Source: a virus
DNA length: 64,000 nt
IMG/VR virus record: IMGVR_UViG_3300036785_000305
Coordinates: 1 to 64,000 of that record
Direction: 5' to 3' (one strand)
A program made the translations under genes and the position numbers. Positions 8,139-17,048 of this stretch are shown piece after piece (position 1 is the first letter of the stretch; every line of letters starts with the position of its first letter). Below the pieces are notes generated by a model, which did no database searches, had not been told where the DNA came from, and worked only from the letters and a program-made list of their open reading frames with translations.

Positions 8139-8281
8139 ACACCATACTTCTGCGCTCGGGCGCGGAAGTGGAGATGCTCGGAGTCGATGAGGACTCCGGG
8201 TGGCCGCTGATCGAGATTCCCGGCATCGGCCTAGTAACGGTCGATCCGGTCGAGATCCAGGAGGGGTGGAACGATGACTGA
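8135..8281 (+). CDS. 48-residue acidic protein of unknown function
   Basis: A GTG start overlaps the previous stop (GTGA) and the stop overlaps the next gene by 8 nt, so it sits exactly in the chain of coupled genes. Its frame reads MNTILLRSGAEVEMLGVD and ends VDPVEIQEGWNDD; hydrophobic and charged residues alternate as in a small beta hairpin. The last codons contain GAGGGGTGGA, the ribosome site of the following gene. No family recognised. Confidence 0.6.
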   Translation: MNTILLRSGAEVEMLGVDEDSGWPLIEIPGIGLVTVDPVEIQEGWNDD

Positions 8282-8645
8282 AGTAATTGACGCTGTCATC
8301 AGCACTCTAGATGATCCGGTTCAGCAGTCGGTTTTGTTCTTCCCGGTCGGGAACGATGTTCAAGTGACCGTGCGGTACCCTAGCATTTCTGACGGTACCG
8401 GGTGTCAGTCGGAGTTCTACTACAAGGCCGACCGTACGACTTCGGACACAGATCCCTCGACGGTGGTCTTCACTTCCCTGGTCATCGCGGACCCGGATAA
8501 CACCGGGGCGACGATGTCTACATTCACTATCGACTCTTCGGACAACGCCATGTCCGGCGCATACTGGTGGAGAGTCGACTTCCTGGATGCGGCGGATTCT
8601 CGTACCACCGTTGGGTTCGGAACTCTGATAGTGGAGGCCGTGTGA
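8274..8645 (+). CDS. Beta-rich head-region protein of unknown function
   Basis: 123 residues, start ATG behind a strong GGAGGGG. The sequence (VLFFPVGNDVQVTVRYPSIS, AYWWRVDFLDAA, TVGFGTLIVEAV) is a series of short strands like an immunoglobulin-like or decoration domain. Position between portal/MuF and spike genes suggests a minor virion protein. Stop overlaps the next ATG (TGATG). Confidence 0.6.
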   Translation: MTEVIDAVISTLDDPVQQSVLFFPVGNDVQVTVRYPSISDGTGCQSEFYYKADRTTSDTDPSTVVFTSLVIADPDNTGATMSTFTIDSSDNAMSGAYWWRVDFLDAADSRTTVGFGTLIVEAV

Positions 8646-8893
8646 TGGGCACTAATCCTCCGGAGCATACCCAGATGCCGGCGCAGCTACTGCGGTACTG
8701 GACGACGGGGGCTGGGGCGGCCAAGCTTCACTGGGGAGTCCCCGGTGACTTCGACGCTTGCGTAGCCACGCTCTCGAAGTACGTTTCGCCGGGCATGGTA
8801 AAGGGTCTCTGCGCTAACATCCACCGGCACGCAACCGGAGGCTGGCCCGGGCACGCTCCTGGTGAAGAAGCACTCCGAAAAGTCAAGGGCTGA
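8645..8893 (+). CDS. Small conserved actinophage protein (RYWTTG...HATGGWPG type)
   Basis: 82 residues. LLRYWTTGAGAAKLHWGVPGDFDACV and GLCANIHRHATGGWPGHAPG are two halves of a short family I associate with head modules of actinophages, in which a tryptophan-rich 'YW..G.G..KI.WG.PGDF.RC' block is followed by 'GLCA..H....G..PG'. Its biochemical role is not known to me. It is the last gene before a promoter at 8900. Confidence 0.65.
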   Translation: MGTNPPEHTQMPAQLLRYWTTGAGAAKLHWGVPGDFDACVATLSKYVSPGMVKGLCANIHRHATGGWPGHAPGEEALRKVKG

Positions 8894-8899
8894 AGGGTC

Positions 8900-8928
8900 T
8901 AGACTTCCGGACGTGGATAGGCTATAAT
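8900..8928 (+). promoter_or_regulatory. Promoter of the tail-spike pair
   Basis: TAGACT (8900-8905), 17 nt, TATAAT (8923-8928), about 30 nt before the ATG at 8958, which has GGAGGGG. It matches the promoters at 569 and 63372 and lies inside the late operon, so the spike genes can be transcribed independently. Confidence 0.75.
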
Positions 8929-8957
8929 CGCGGTAGGCATAGGACTGGAGGGGTTCG

Positions 8958-9440
8958 ATGAGCGAGGTCAAGGTGAGGACCGGCTCTGTAAGAACTTCGC
9001 CGACCCAGATGAGGACTCGCGGTGAACGTCCGCCTCGCCTGGTTCCTGTGACTGAGCAGATGCCTGGGGAAGTTGACCCCCGTTATAGTTCCGTTATACA
9101 GACTCTTACGGTCCTGCCTGCGACGATCAACCTGGTTATATATCAGGGCGATGACTTCTTCTTTGACATGCAAGTCATGGATCAGAACAGCAATCTGATC
9201 GATCTTACTAATTCACAGCCGATGAGCCAGATCCGGCTAAACCCTGATGCTCCGACGATTCTTGCCAGTTTTGTCGTAACGATTGACACCGGTGTTCTTG
9301 GATTGCTACATTTCCATCTTCCGGCCATTCAGTCCAATCTTCTGCCTCTGACATCGGCTTGGGACGTACAGCTGTCGAATCCGAACATAACGACTCTCGC
9401 AGCCGGGTCGGTTACCTGTGAGCCGCAGGTGACGCAATGA
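8958..9440 (+). CDS. Baseplate/spike-associated beta-sandwich protein (BppU-like)
   Basis: 160 residues. INLVIYQGDDFFFDMQVMD, followed by LIDLTN, a beta-rich stretch, and WDVQLSNPNITTLAAGSVTCEP, is the layout of the N-terminal domain found on upper-baseplate and tail-fibre proteins ('i.qGDdf...v.v.D..g...dLtg...WDl.l....g...tl..G.v.v...vT'). Such domains anchor fibres or spikes to the virion. The first 45 residues are polar and probably flexible. It overlaps the spike start (ATGA), so the two are translated together. Confidence 0.65.
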   Translation: MSEVKVRTGSVRTSPTQMRTRGERPPRLVPVTEQMPGEVDPRYSSVIQTLTVLPATINLVIYQGDDFFFDMQVMDQNSNLIDLTNSQPMSQIRLNPDAPTILASFVVTIDTGVLGLLHFHLPAIQSNLLPLTSAWDVQLSNPNITTLAAGSVTCEPQVTQ

Positions 9441-12400
9441 CCGAAACGTACGAGCCATTCCAGGTTACGGTGACGGCGCAGGCTACGCCGGTAGTCACGG
9501 CGATACTGCCATCGACGGCACAGGGTAGTACGCCGTCGGTGATGTGGTATAACGTCAAGACGATGTACGGCGCGGATAATGCCGGAAACATAGACTCGAC
9601 TACGGTCATCCAGAACGCGATCAACGCGGCGCATAATGCTGGTGGCGGGGTCGTATACTTCCAGCCTGGCACGTATAAGATCAGCGCGCCTCTCGTAGTT
9701 TACGGTGGCATCCAGATACGCGGCGATGGCGATGCCAATACCGTCATTAACCAGACGTCTTCTGGCTCCAACTGCTTCACTGGAACTGACCTAAACAATT
9801 TCAAGGTAAGCAACATCCAGCTGTCCGGTCCAGCGGCCGGAACCGGCAAAGGAATTCAGCTTGGGCTAAGCTCCCATGCTAGCACGGGATTCCTACATTT
9901 CGAGGATGTTTTTGTACAGAAGTTCGGCGGGGATGCTATTGACATCGACACCCCGATGGCGTCGGTGTTCGATAGGATCATAACGCAAAGTAATAATGGC
10001 AATGGCTGGAATACGCATAGCTCGACGTACGGCGATAGCTGTGTCTGGAATGCCTGCTTCTCAAAGAGCAACGGGCTAGCCGGGTTCACGCATACCAATT
10101 TGAATTACTCGGACATGAATGGCTGTGCGTCCGACGGGAATGCGCAGGGCATCGTCCTGACCAACTGCCAGTCCGTGGTGATTAATGGTCCCGGCGCGGA
10201 ATCGAATACCGGGGACAACTTCACGATTTCTGGCGGGTTCGGCAACGTCCTGGTTTCGCCGCGCGTATTCCAGAACGCTAACTACGGCATCAGGCTGACG
10301 GCGAACGCGAAGAACTGCTCAGTTATCGCCGCTGTTGATATCGCTCCTTTGCCAGGCGCGGTAGCTTTCGTCATTACGGACGCTGGTACTACCTGCTCGG
10401 TGATGAATATCAACAATACGTCTCCGTTGACGTTTAATGGCTCGGTTACCGTCCTGAATGATGGCAGCGGAGACATTTCCGCGCCGGGACTGATTACTGC
10501 GTACGGCGGGATCGATACTACTGGGTTGTCGACGAGTGCTGTTGCGAAGACTGGTGCCTATACGCTTACCGGGACTGATAGTACCATACTTGCTAATGCG
10601 AATAGCGCCGCGTTCTCGGTAACGCTGCCGAGCGCTGCAGCCGCCGGTATCGCCGGGCAGATCTACACCGTCAAGAAGATTGATGCCTCGGCTAATGTAG
10701 TGACCGTAGCTACTCAGAGTAGCCAAACGATTGATGGCAAGCCGAATGCCACCTTGACGACGCAGTATAACTTCGTCATGGTTCAGTCGGACGGAGCTAA
10801 CTGGCAGATTATCGGCGGTATCGCAGTTGGCGCTACGGGGCCGCAAGGTCCGGTAGGTCCATCGCCAGCCCAGATAATTGATGTTGGTGATAATGCTGCT
10901 GCATGGTCGTATGTACAAGGCAATAATGGCTTCATGCCAACGACGGCCCAAGGCAATCCTGGTACATCATATTTGCTGTCGAATAGCAATTTCACGGTCG
11001 GTCGGAATATTGGGCCTCAGGCGCATTACCAGTTTGATTGTTATATCGCGGCAGGCGGATGGATTAATTTCTACTTTGGATGTAATTCGGCCGGAGCCGG
11101 TTACATGTCCAGAATTGATACTCGTTCGGGCCAGCCGAATGGAATAAGCACCGCAACTGCATGGAACACATTCAGTGGTGTGAATGGGGCTTTGCCTGCA
11201 GCTACCGCTGGTGTGTGGCACACGGTTACGGTCGATGTAGGCTCGAACCTGCTTACCATGAAGGTCGATGGGGTAATTGTCTATAGCGGTAATCTTGGCG
11301 GTACAATTGCTCCAATGGGCAATTATATTGGCATGAGTACTGCGGCAACTACTTCTTACTTTGACAATATCTATGTTGGTTATTCAGGGCCGGTTAGCTC
11401 ACCGTTGCAGGCATTTGATATTGCGGATAGTGCTGCGGCCTGGAACTATGGAGCGGGCAACGCAGGATTTGCTGTATCTGGCGCCCAAGGTAATCCGGGC
11501 AACTCTTATATCGTACCGGCTGCGGTAGTCGTTACGCGGAATATCGGGGCTCAGACTCACTACCAGTTCGACTGCTATATCCCGGCAAACCTTCTGTGCG
11601 ATTTCTACTTCGGGTGTAACGCGCTCGGAGCTGGCTATATCGCTCGCGTCGATAGCCGGGCCGGAACGAACTGTGGCGTAGGCACAACTACGTCCTGGGG
11701 CGCTTTCGCTGGTATTGTGGGGTCGGCAAATATTGGTCCAGTTACTTCTGGCGTATGGCACACCGTCACGATCGATGTAGGCATAAACCTTATAACGATG
11801 AAGATTGACGGGATACTGGCTCATAGCGGTAATATGGGCGGTACCGTCAACTCTATGGGCGCATTTATAGGGCTATCCAGTGAGACTGGATCTTGCTACT
11901 TTGACAATATTGGCATTGGCTATAGTAGTCCTCCTGCTTCTCAGCTAGGCGTTCTGTGGTATAATGTCAAGACGATGTTCGGCGCGGACCCAACTGGCAA
12001 CATCGATGCGACGGCCGCGATCAATAACGCTATTGTCGCCGCGAATGCGACGGGATATGGCGGTACTGTTTACTTGCCGCCTGGGTGGTACAAGATATCA
12101 TCTCCAATAAATTTCAACAACTGTAACTTTGTCGAGCTTCGCGGTGATGGTACCGCATCAAGGCTTCAGCCAACTGCTGCGTTTGCGGGTGCTGCGGCAA
12201 TCATTTCTACGGGTGGCGGTCGTAACGCTGTAAATAATTTCTTGATTCAATTCACCACGGCATGGAATACTAACCCGGTTGCTGATGGTATTCAGGTCGT
12301 ACATTCTCCGTACTTCCAGACTACAAATGTAGAAGTCCTAGCTTTCAACGGGTATGGTATAAGCGTCATATGTGACGCAACTGGTGGTAGTTCATGGGCG

Positions 12401-13744
12401 CATATTAGTAGGCTCTTTGCGAATGGTTGCAAGGGCGGGATAAACCTCCAGGGTAGCGCTGGAGTTAGCACTACATTCACTTCAACGATTAATGAATGTA
12501 ACCTTGTCAATTGCCAGGCATCTGCTGCTATTAACATCCAAGACGCGATACACGTCGAGGTTGATAATTGCATCATTTGGGGCAATCAGGGTAATGGCAT
12601 CGTTATTTCCGGCGTATCTACCAATATCTTTATTGAAGGAACGGACGTCGGGTCCTACAGCGGCACTACCGGATCAGGATTGCTCGTTCAGAATACTGGC
12701 GCCAATAACCCTGGCGATATATACATATCAAACTCTTATTTTGCCGGAGGTCTCTACGCCGGGCTGATTGCTGCCGGAGCAAGAATCTATGCTACGAATT
12801 GCGTATTTGGATGGGCGCAGAGTCACGGACTGTACTTTAGTGGTGTTGCCACTACTACCTTCGTTACATTGACTAACTGCCTATTCACGACTAATGGTAG
12901 GACTGCTGGAACATGCTACGAATTGTTCTGGGCGGGTAGCGGGATCATCAATGTTATAGGATGCCAGTTCGGAACCTGGGTTAACACTACTCCGACTGCT
13001 GGCTATGTTGCAGCAACGATGAACTTTACGGCCGGTACATCGACTGTTAGTGATTGCCAGATTCTTAACAACGTGGCCCCCGGTACTGGCACGTACGCTG
13101 GCCGTCCGACGTATTCGGTAAACAACTATGGCGAGCCGACATCTAACTTCCCGGCTGTGAGGGCTGGAGGTATTGCTGGTACGACTAATGCTACGCGATA
13201 TGTCGGTGCTACTGGTGGTGGAGGTCCGCCTGGTTCCGGTACGTTCGCTGTCGGTGACTTTGTCGTAGATCCGCAGGGTCAGGTTTACATTTGTACAGTT
13301 GCCGGGTCGCCGGGTACCTGGACTGGCACAGGCCCTTACACGGTATTTGCTTATGCTAACCCTAACTATACCGTGCCTGCTGATAACTTGCCGCATAATA
13401 TTGTCGGCGCTGTCGTGACTGTGAATGTTCAGCCTGGCTGGGAAGTTCTTGTTAACTATTCATCATTCGGCTTGATTGGTGAAGCCAATGCTGCTGCTCA
13501 TGCCATCCTGAGCTGTAATCTTTTCCTTGATGGAGCAGCGGCACCAGGTGTTCCTGCAGGAATGTTGTCTGCCAGAAACGCTAGTATTGGTTATGCCGCA
13601 ATGATTTCAAACATATGGAAATTTACCGGACTATCGGCTGGCAGCCATACAATTCAGCTTGTCTGTCAATTCAATGGGACGACTAGTGCGGCTATTATCC
13701 AACAGTCTTCAATTTCAGCTACTGTTTCTAGACCACCAATGTAG
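9437..13744 (+). CDS. Giant tail spike with two pectate-lyase-like beta-helices and two lectin-like domains
   Basis: 1435 residues. Domain order seen: N-terminal strand region (1-33); first right-handed beta-helix opening WYNVKTMYGADNAGNIDST (about 38-330); a strand-rich linker; a short collagen-like stub GATGPQGPVGPSP (about 465); two tandem concanavalin/LamG-like repeats (about 478-653 and 656-832, both with YQFDCYI, FYFGCN, GVWHTVT and YFDNI); a second beta-helix opening WYNVKTMFGADPTGNIDAT (about 837-1240); and a C-terminal jelly-roll-like domain. Such spikes bind and cut host surface polysaccharide. The duplicated halves suggest domain duplication. Unusually it sits between portal and scaffold genes, with its own promoter. 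I cannot assign catalytic residues or the sugar. Confidence 0.85.
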   Translation: MTETYEPFQVTVTAQATPVVTAILPSTAQGSTPSVMWYNVKTMYGADNAGNIDSTTVIQNAINAAHNAGGGVVYFQPGTYKISAPLVVYGGIQIRGDGDANTVINQTSSGSNCFTGTDLNNFKVSNIQLSGPAAGTGKGIQLGLSSHASTGFLHFEDVFVQKFGGDAIDIDTPMASVFDRIITQSNNGNGWNTHSSTYGDSCVWNACFSKSNGLAGFTHTNLNYSDMNGCASDGNAQGIVLTNCQSVVINGPGAESNTGDNFTISGGFGNVLVSPRVFQNANYGIRLTANAKNCSVIAAVDIAPLPGAVAFVITDAGTTCSVMNINNTSPLTFNGSVTVLNDGSGDISAPGLITAYGGIDTTGLSTSAVAKTGAYTLTGTDSTILANANSAAFSVTLPSAAAAGIAGQIYTVKKIDASANVVTVATQSSQTIDGKPNATLTTQYNFVMVQSDGANWQIIGGIAVGATGPQGPVGPSPAQIIDVGDNAAAWSYVQGNNGFMPTTAQGNPGTSYLLSNSNFTVGRNIGPQAHYQFDCYIAAGGWINFYFGCNSAGAGYMSRIDTRSGQPNGISTATAWNTFSGVNGALPAATAGVWHTVTVDVGSNLLTMKVDGVIVYSGNLGGTIAPMGNYIGMSTAATTSYFDNIYVGYSGPVSSPLQAFDIADSAAAWNYGAGNAGFAVSGAQGNPGNSYIVPAAVVVTRNIGAQTHYQFDCYIPANLLCDFYFGCNALGAGYIARVDSRAGTNCGVGTTTSWGAFAGIVGSANIGPVTSGVWHTVTIDVGINLITMKIDGILAHSGNMGGTVNSMGAFIGLSSETGSCYFDNIGIGYSSPPASQLGVLWYNVKTMFGADPTGNIDATAAINNAIVAANATGYGGTVYLPPGWYKISSPINFNNCNFVELRGDGTASRLQPTAAFAGAAAIISTGGGRNAVNNFLIQFTTAWNTNPVADGIQVVHSPYFQTTNVEVLAFNGYGISVICDATGGSSWAHISRLFANGCKGGINLQGSAGVSTTFTSTINECNLVNCQASAAINIQDAIHVEVDNCIIWGNQGNGIVISGVSTNIFIEGTDVGSYSGTTGSGLLVQNTGANNPGDIYISNSYFAGGLYAGLIAAGARIYATNCVFGWAQSHGLYFSGVATTTFVTLTNCLFTTNGRTAGTCYELFWAGSGIINVIGCQFGTWVNTTPTAGYVAATMNFTAGTSTVSDCQILNNVAPGTGTYAGRPTYSVNNYGEPTSNFPAVRAGGIAGTTNATRYVGATGGGGPPGSGTFAVGDFVVDPQGQVYICTVAGSPGTWTGTGPYTVFAYANPNYTVPADNLPHNIVGAVVTVNVQPGWEVLVNYSSFGLIGEANAAAHAILSCNLFLDGAAAPGVPAGMLSARNASIGYAAMISNIWKFTGLSAGSHTIQLVCQFNGTTSAAIIQQSSISATVSRPPM

Positions 13745-13750
13745 GAGTGT

Positions 13751-14389
13751 ATGATGAGCGCTGACGCAGCTGACGCCGGAACGGCGAATGGTGCTGTGCC
13801 CGGAACGGGTGAGGGCGATACCGAGGGCCAAGGGCAACTCGAAGGTGGCGAGCAAACGCAAGGCCAGGAGGGCGAAACGCCTGACCCGGCTGCCGAACTC
13901 GCTCACTGGAAGGAGATGGCGCGGAAGCACGAGAAGCGCGCCAAGGAGAACGCCGCAGCAGCGGCGAGACTGAAGACGATCGACCAGGCCAATATGACTG
14001 AGGTCGAAAAGGCCGTAGCAGCACAGCGCGAAGCGGAACGCGAGCGCGACGAGGCACGCGATATGCATGCCCGCATGATGGCTGCCGCGGCCCAGGACCT
14101 ACCAGTAGAACTCATCGATTTCCTCGGCACCGGAACGGAAGAGGAAATTGGCGAGCGAGCAGAGCTACTCGCCAGCTGTATCGAAGAGACCGCTCAGGCG
14201 ATAGCGGAACAATTGCTGAACGATAAGATCGCGTCAGGCGAACTTGTCGTCGCAAACGGCAATGGCCGGAACGGCCAGCCTCAAGTCGTACCGGGTCGCC
14301 CGGTCGAATCCCTGCGGGCTGGATCAGCCCCCGCCGGAACGGCGCCAGCAACCCAAGAGCAATGGTTCCGACAGCTGCTCGGACAGTAG
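13751..14389 (+). CDS. Capsid scaffolding protein
   Basis: 212 residues. An acidic Gly/Gln/Glu-rich N terminus is followed by a long coiled coil (AELAHWKEMARKHEKRAKEN, then VEKAVAAQREAERERDEARD), a helical middle and a C-terminal QEQWFRQLLGQ. This is the usual actinophage scaffold plan and it directly precedes the capsid gene. It shapes the prohead and is removed before or during packaging. Two adjacent ATGs (13751, 13754) follow GGAG. Confidence 0.85.
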   Translation: MMSADAADAGTANGAVPGTGEGDTEGQGQLEGGEQTQGQEGETPDPAAELAHWKEMARKHEKRAKENAAAAARLKTIDQANMTEVEKAVAAQREAERERDEARDMHARMMAAAAQDLPVELIDFLGTGTEEEIGERAELLASCIEETAQAIAEQLLNDKIASGELVVANGNGRNGQPQVVPGRPVESLRAGSAPAGTAPATQEQWFRQLLGQ

Positions 14390-14405
14390 TTAGAAAGGAT
14401 GCCCT

Positions 14406-15647
14406 ATGGGCATTTACAATGAAGGAGTCGTCCGAACTCAGGGCGCTCCCGACCCTCTCGTGCCGCAGCCTCTAGCGACGGCCATTATCCAAGAGGCGCC
14501 AAAGGCTTCGGCGGCGCTCTCGCTCATGAACAAGACAACCCTGTCATCGAAGACTCAGCGCATGCCAGTGCTCGACGTGCTGCCCATGGCGTACTGGGTC
14601 GGCGGCGATACCGGCATGAAGCAGACGACTCAGCAGGCGTGGAAGAACGTCGTCATGGTCGTCGAGGAACTGGCCTGCATCGTACCCATCCCGATCGCCT
14701 ATCTTGACGACGCGGACGTGCCGCTGTGGTCGCAGGTTCAGCCGCGGATCACAGAGGCGGTCGGCGCGCTGATCGACTCGGCGGTGCTGTGGGGCATCAA
14801 CAAGCCTGCGACCTGGGGTGAGTCGGTGTTCGTCGGCGCCACCAAGTCCGGCAACACAGCCATCGAGGGCACCGGCGTTGACCTGGGCCAGGACGTAGCG
14901 GCGCTGGGCCAGCACATGGCTCAGACCGGCTACACACTGTCAGGCTTCGCGGCGATGCCGGGGATGAACTGGAAGCTGGTCGGACTCCGCTCTGCACAGG
15001 GCATCCCGATCTACCAGCCGGACATGACCGGCAAGCCGGGCGGCACGCTTTACGGGTACCAGATGTCCGAGGTCAACAACGGCTCCTGGCAGATGCCTAC
15101 GGCGGGCGCGGTCATGCTCGGTGGCGACTTCTCCAAGGCGATCATCGGCATGCGTCAGGACATCACCTTCAAGATGTTCACCGAGGGCGTTGTGTCGGAC
15201 GACACCGGCAAGGTCATCCTCAACCTCATGCAGCAGGATGCCGTGGCGATGCGCATGGTCATGCGTCTCGCGTACGCGACCGTCAACCCGGTCACCGTGA
15301 TGCAGAAGGGCAGCGCGATCACCGCTCGCTGGCCGTTCGGCGCGGTCCTTGGTGTCGGTACCACGCCGCCTACTACGGGCGCGATCGACGTCAAGGTCGG
15401 CTACCCGACGACAGGCGGACAGCTTCTGGCTGGCGACACCGGCACCGCCGATGTCGAAGCGCTCTCTGACTGGGAGCAGGGTGCTCTTGAGGCGAAGAAC
15501 GAGGCTCTGGGCGATGACACCCGCGAGGAATACCAGGAGAAGCGCGGCGAGGCCGTGGAGCGTAGCACTCCCGGCAGCCAGCAGCGTAGCACCGGCCGTC
15601 GCGGTACGGGTCACACCGGGACCACCGGGAACAAGGACAAGGAGTAG
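14406..15647 (+). CDS. Major capsid protein (HK97 fold)
   Basis: 413 residues. MGIYNEGVVRTQGAPDPLVP opens like HK97-type capsids that lack a cleaved delta domain, followed by the E-loop region (MPVLDVLPMAYWVGGD) and the P-domain (ITEAVGALIDSAVLWG, ..FSKAIIGMRQDITFKMF). The canonical fold ends near residue 330; a further 80 residues are hydrophilic and low complexity (GALEAKNEALGDDTREEYQE, TGRRGTGHTGTTG), probably an exposed tail or decoration. Start follows GAAAGGATGCCC. Codon use here is visibly more GC-biased than in the spike gene, as expected for the most abundant protein. Confidence 0.9.
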   Translation: MGIYNEGVVRTQGAPDPLVPQPLATAIIQEAPKASAALSLMNKTTLSSKTQRMPVLDVLPMAYWVGGDTGMKQTTQQAWKNVVMVVEELACIVPIPIAYLDDADVPLWSQVQPRITEAVGALIDSAVLWGINKPATWGESVFVGATKSGNTAIEGTGVDLGQDVAALGQHMAQTGYTLSGFAAMPGMNWKLVGLRSAQGIPIYQPDMTGKPGGTLYGYQMSEVNNGSWQMPTAGAVMLGGDFSKAIIGMRQDITFKMFTEGVVSDDTGKVILNLMQQDAVAMRMVMRLAYATVNPVTVMQKGSAITARWPFGAVLGVGTTPPTTGAIDVKVGYPTTGGQLLAGDTGTADVEALSDWEQGALEAKNEALGDDTREEYQEKRGEAVERSTPGSQQRSTGRRGTGHTGTTGNKDKE

Positions 15648-15655
15648 GAGGGGAA

Positions 15656-16303
15656 ATGACTGCGTTGCCTGGCCTCGTCACGCCGGATGATATTGCGGCG
15701 AGGCTAGGCCGCAGCCTGACCCAGATCGAAGCAGGCCGGGTCGACGGCATGATTGCGGACGCCTCGGCAATCGTCCGTAGGTACTGTCGCCGAGACTTCC
15801 TGTACCATGCGGCTGACACGATCATTACGACGGCTGACGGCGGGGTCATCAAGCTGACTTCGTGGAAGCCGATCGCCTCGATTGATGGGATCACCGCGCT
15901 CTCGGGTACGCCGGGTATCCAGGACATCCCGGTGACCTGGTACCACTTCGATGCCGTCGACAAGATCACCGTGTTCAACCCGTCGCTCTCAGGCATTATC
16001 AATCTCCCAGAGATCTGGTATGAAGAGACGTTCTGGTGGGGCGGTAGCTTCCAGATAACCGGGGCGCATGGATTTGTCGACGCGCCCGGTGACGTCGTAG
16101 CAATTATCTGTACGGCGATCACGTCCGAGCTAGCCACGCCTACGCAGTCCGCGACCCTGATGAGTGAATCTGTTGGGGCTTACTCGTTCTCTATGCGTCG
16201 TACGTCTGGCGCGGGTCTTAATGCTGCGCTTGTCGACGCCGGCATGAAGACTGCTCTCCAGGATTACCGGCAGAGCATGGCTACGATGAAGGTGAGGTTG
16301 TAA
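15656..16303 (+). CDS. Head-tail connector/adaptor protein
   Basis: 215 residues. The N terminus (LPGLVTPDDIAARLGRSLTQ, DGMIADASAIVRRYCRRDF) is the helical 'DDLAARLGR.....A...i..AS..vr.yc' pattern of HK97 gp6/SPP1 gp15-type adaptors that stack under the portal. A beta-rich insert and a C-terminal helix (LNAALVDAGMKTALQDYR) follow. It lies just after capsid and overlaps the next start by one base (TAATG). Confidence 0.8.
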   Translation: MTALPGLVTPDDIAARLGRSLTQIEAGRVDGMIADASAIVRRYCRRDFLYHAADTIITTADGGVIKLTSWKPIASIDGITALSGTPGIQDIPVTWYHFDAVDKITVFNPSLSGIINLPEIWYEETFWWGGSFQITGAHGFVDAPGDVVAIICTAITSELATPTQSATLMSESVGAYSFSMRRTSGAGLNAALVDAGMKTALQDYRQSMATMKVRL

Positions 16304-16716
16304 TGTCTATACCTACTACCTTCCAGAGCCCAGTTTTCCCGTATGGTGTGACTGTTACGCTCGTCAAGCGAATCCTCTCTGGGCAGGATGCAAGCGGTAA
16401 CGACGTATACACAGAGAAGACTCTTCAGGTTTCCAATACGGTGTTCGTACCGGGCGGCGCTTCAGAGAATCTGACCTTTGCCGACCAGACGAATACGATA
16501 GAACAATTTTACTTGCCCTGGGGCACTGACGTCAGCGCGTACGACGCCATCATCTTCCAGGGCATCGAGTATGAGATACAGGGAGTCCCTAGTCAGTGGA
16601 TATCTCCGTTCTCTGGGCGTCCCTCGCCTATCCGAGTTACTGCGGTTAAGATCTCTGGAGTGTCGGTCTTATGGCTGCGCGGCGTAGGTATGACCCTGGT
16701 ATGGGCAGAAAAGTAG
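16303..16716 (+). CDS. Head-tail stopper/completion protein
   Basis: 137 residues, beta-rich (PYGVTVTLVKRILSGQDASG, DVSAYDAIIFQGIEYEIQGVPSQW). The 'ayD.i..qG..yeV.G.p..w.....' motif is typical of the small beta-barrel head-closure (stopper) proteins that sit second in the connector. Overlaps both neighbours. The assignment rests on this motif plus gene order. Confidence 0.7.
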   Translation: MSIPTTFQSPVFPYGVTVTLVKRILSGQDASGNDVYTEKTLQVSNTVFVPGGASENLTFADQTNTIEQFYLPWGTDVSAYDAIIFQGIEYEIQGVPSQWISPFSGRPSPIRVTAVKISGVSVLWLRGVGMTLVWAEK

Positions 16717-17048
16717 AGTTCACGCTGAATCATCGCGGCGTCGGGATCATGTTGAACTCGTTCGAGATGATGGAAGCCCTACGGCCGTTCGGCGAAGAAA
16801 TCAAGATGAAGGCGGAAGTTCTCGCTCCAGTTTATGAGGGAAGGTACTACGGCAGGGACCCAAGGTATCCTGGACGCTACAAGGCCAGCTTCCATATCCG
16901 GTCGCGGCGGTACGGAGGGTCAAAGGGCGATCGGGCGCAGGTACTTGTCTATAACGATTCCCCAGAAGCGTTCTGGGTCGAGTACGGTAATAAAGGCAAT
17001 GAACCGTATCATATCCTTCATCGTGCGGCGTTTGGTAGGTGGCGGTAA
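16671..17048 (+). CDS. Tail completion/neck protein (HK97 gp10-like)
   Basis: 125 residues from ATG 16671, which has GGAG 10 nt upstream; ATG 16701 is an alternative. SFEMMEALRPFGEEIKMKAE is a helix like that of HK97 gp10-type proteins, followed by strands (YKASFHIRSRRYGG) and a C-terminal VEYGNKGNEPYHILHRA, which resembles the family's 'vEfGt....pa.h.l..A'. Overlaps the previous gene by 46 nt and the next by one base. Confidence 0.75.
   Translation: MAARRRYDPGMGRKVEFTLNHRGVGIMLNSFEMMEALRPFGEEIKMKAEVLAPVYEGRYYGRDPRYPGRYKASFHIRSRRYGGSKGDRAQVLVYNDSPEAFWVEYGNKGNEPYHILHRAAFGRWR

Noticed and set aside
14940-15614. Long antisense frame over the capsid gene, and similar ones over the basic protein (2977-3552), the spike (10319-10951) and the tube gene (17621-18208)
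   Set aside because: Low-complexity Arg/Ala/Leu composition typical of shadow frames in GC-rich genes, no ribosome sites, and the opposite or other frame encodes recognisable proteins.
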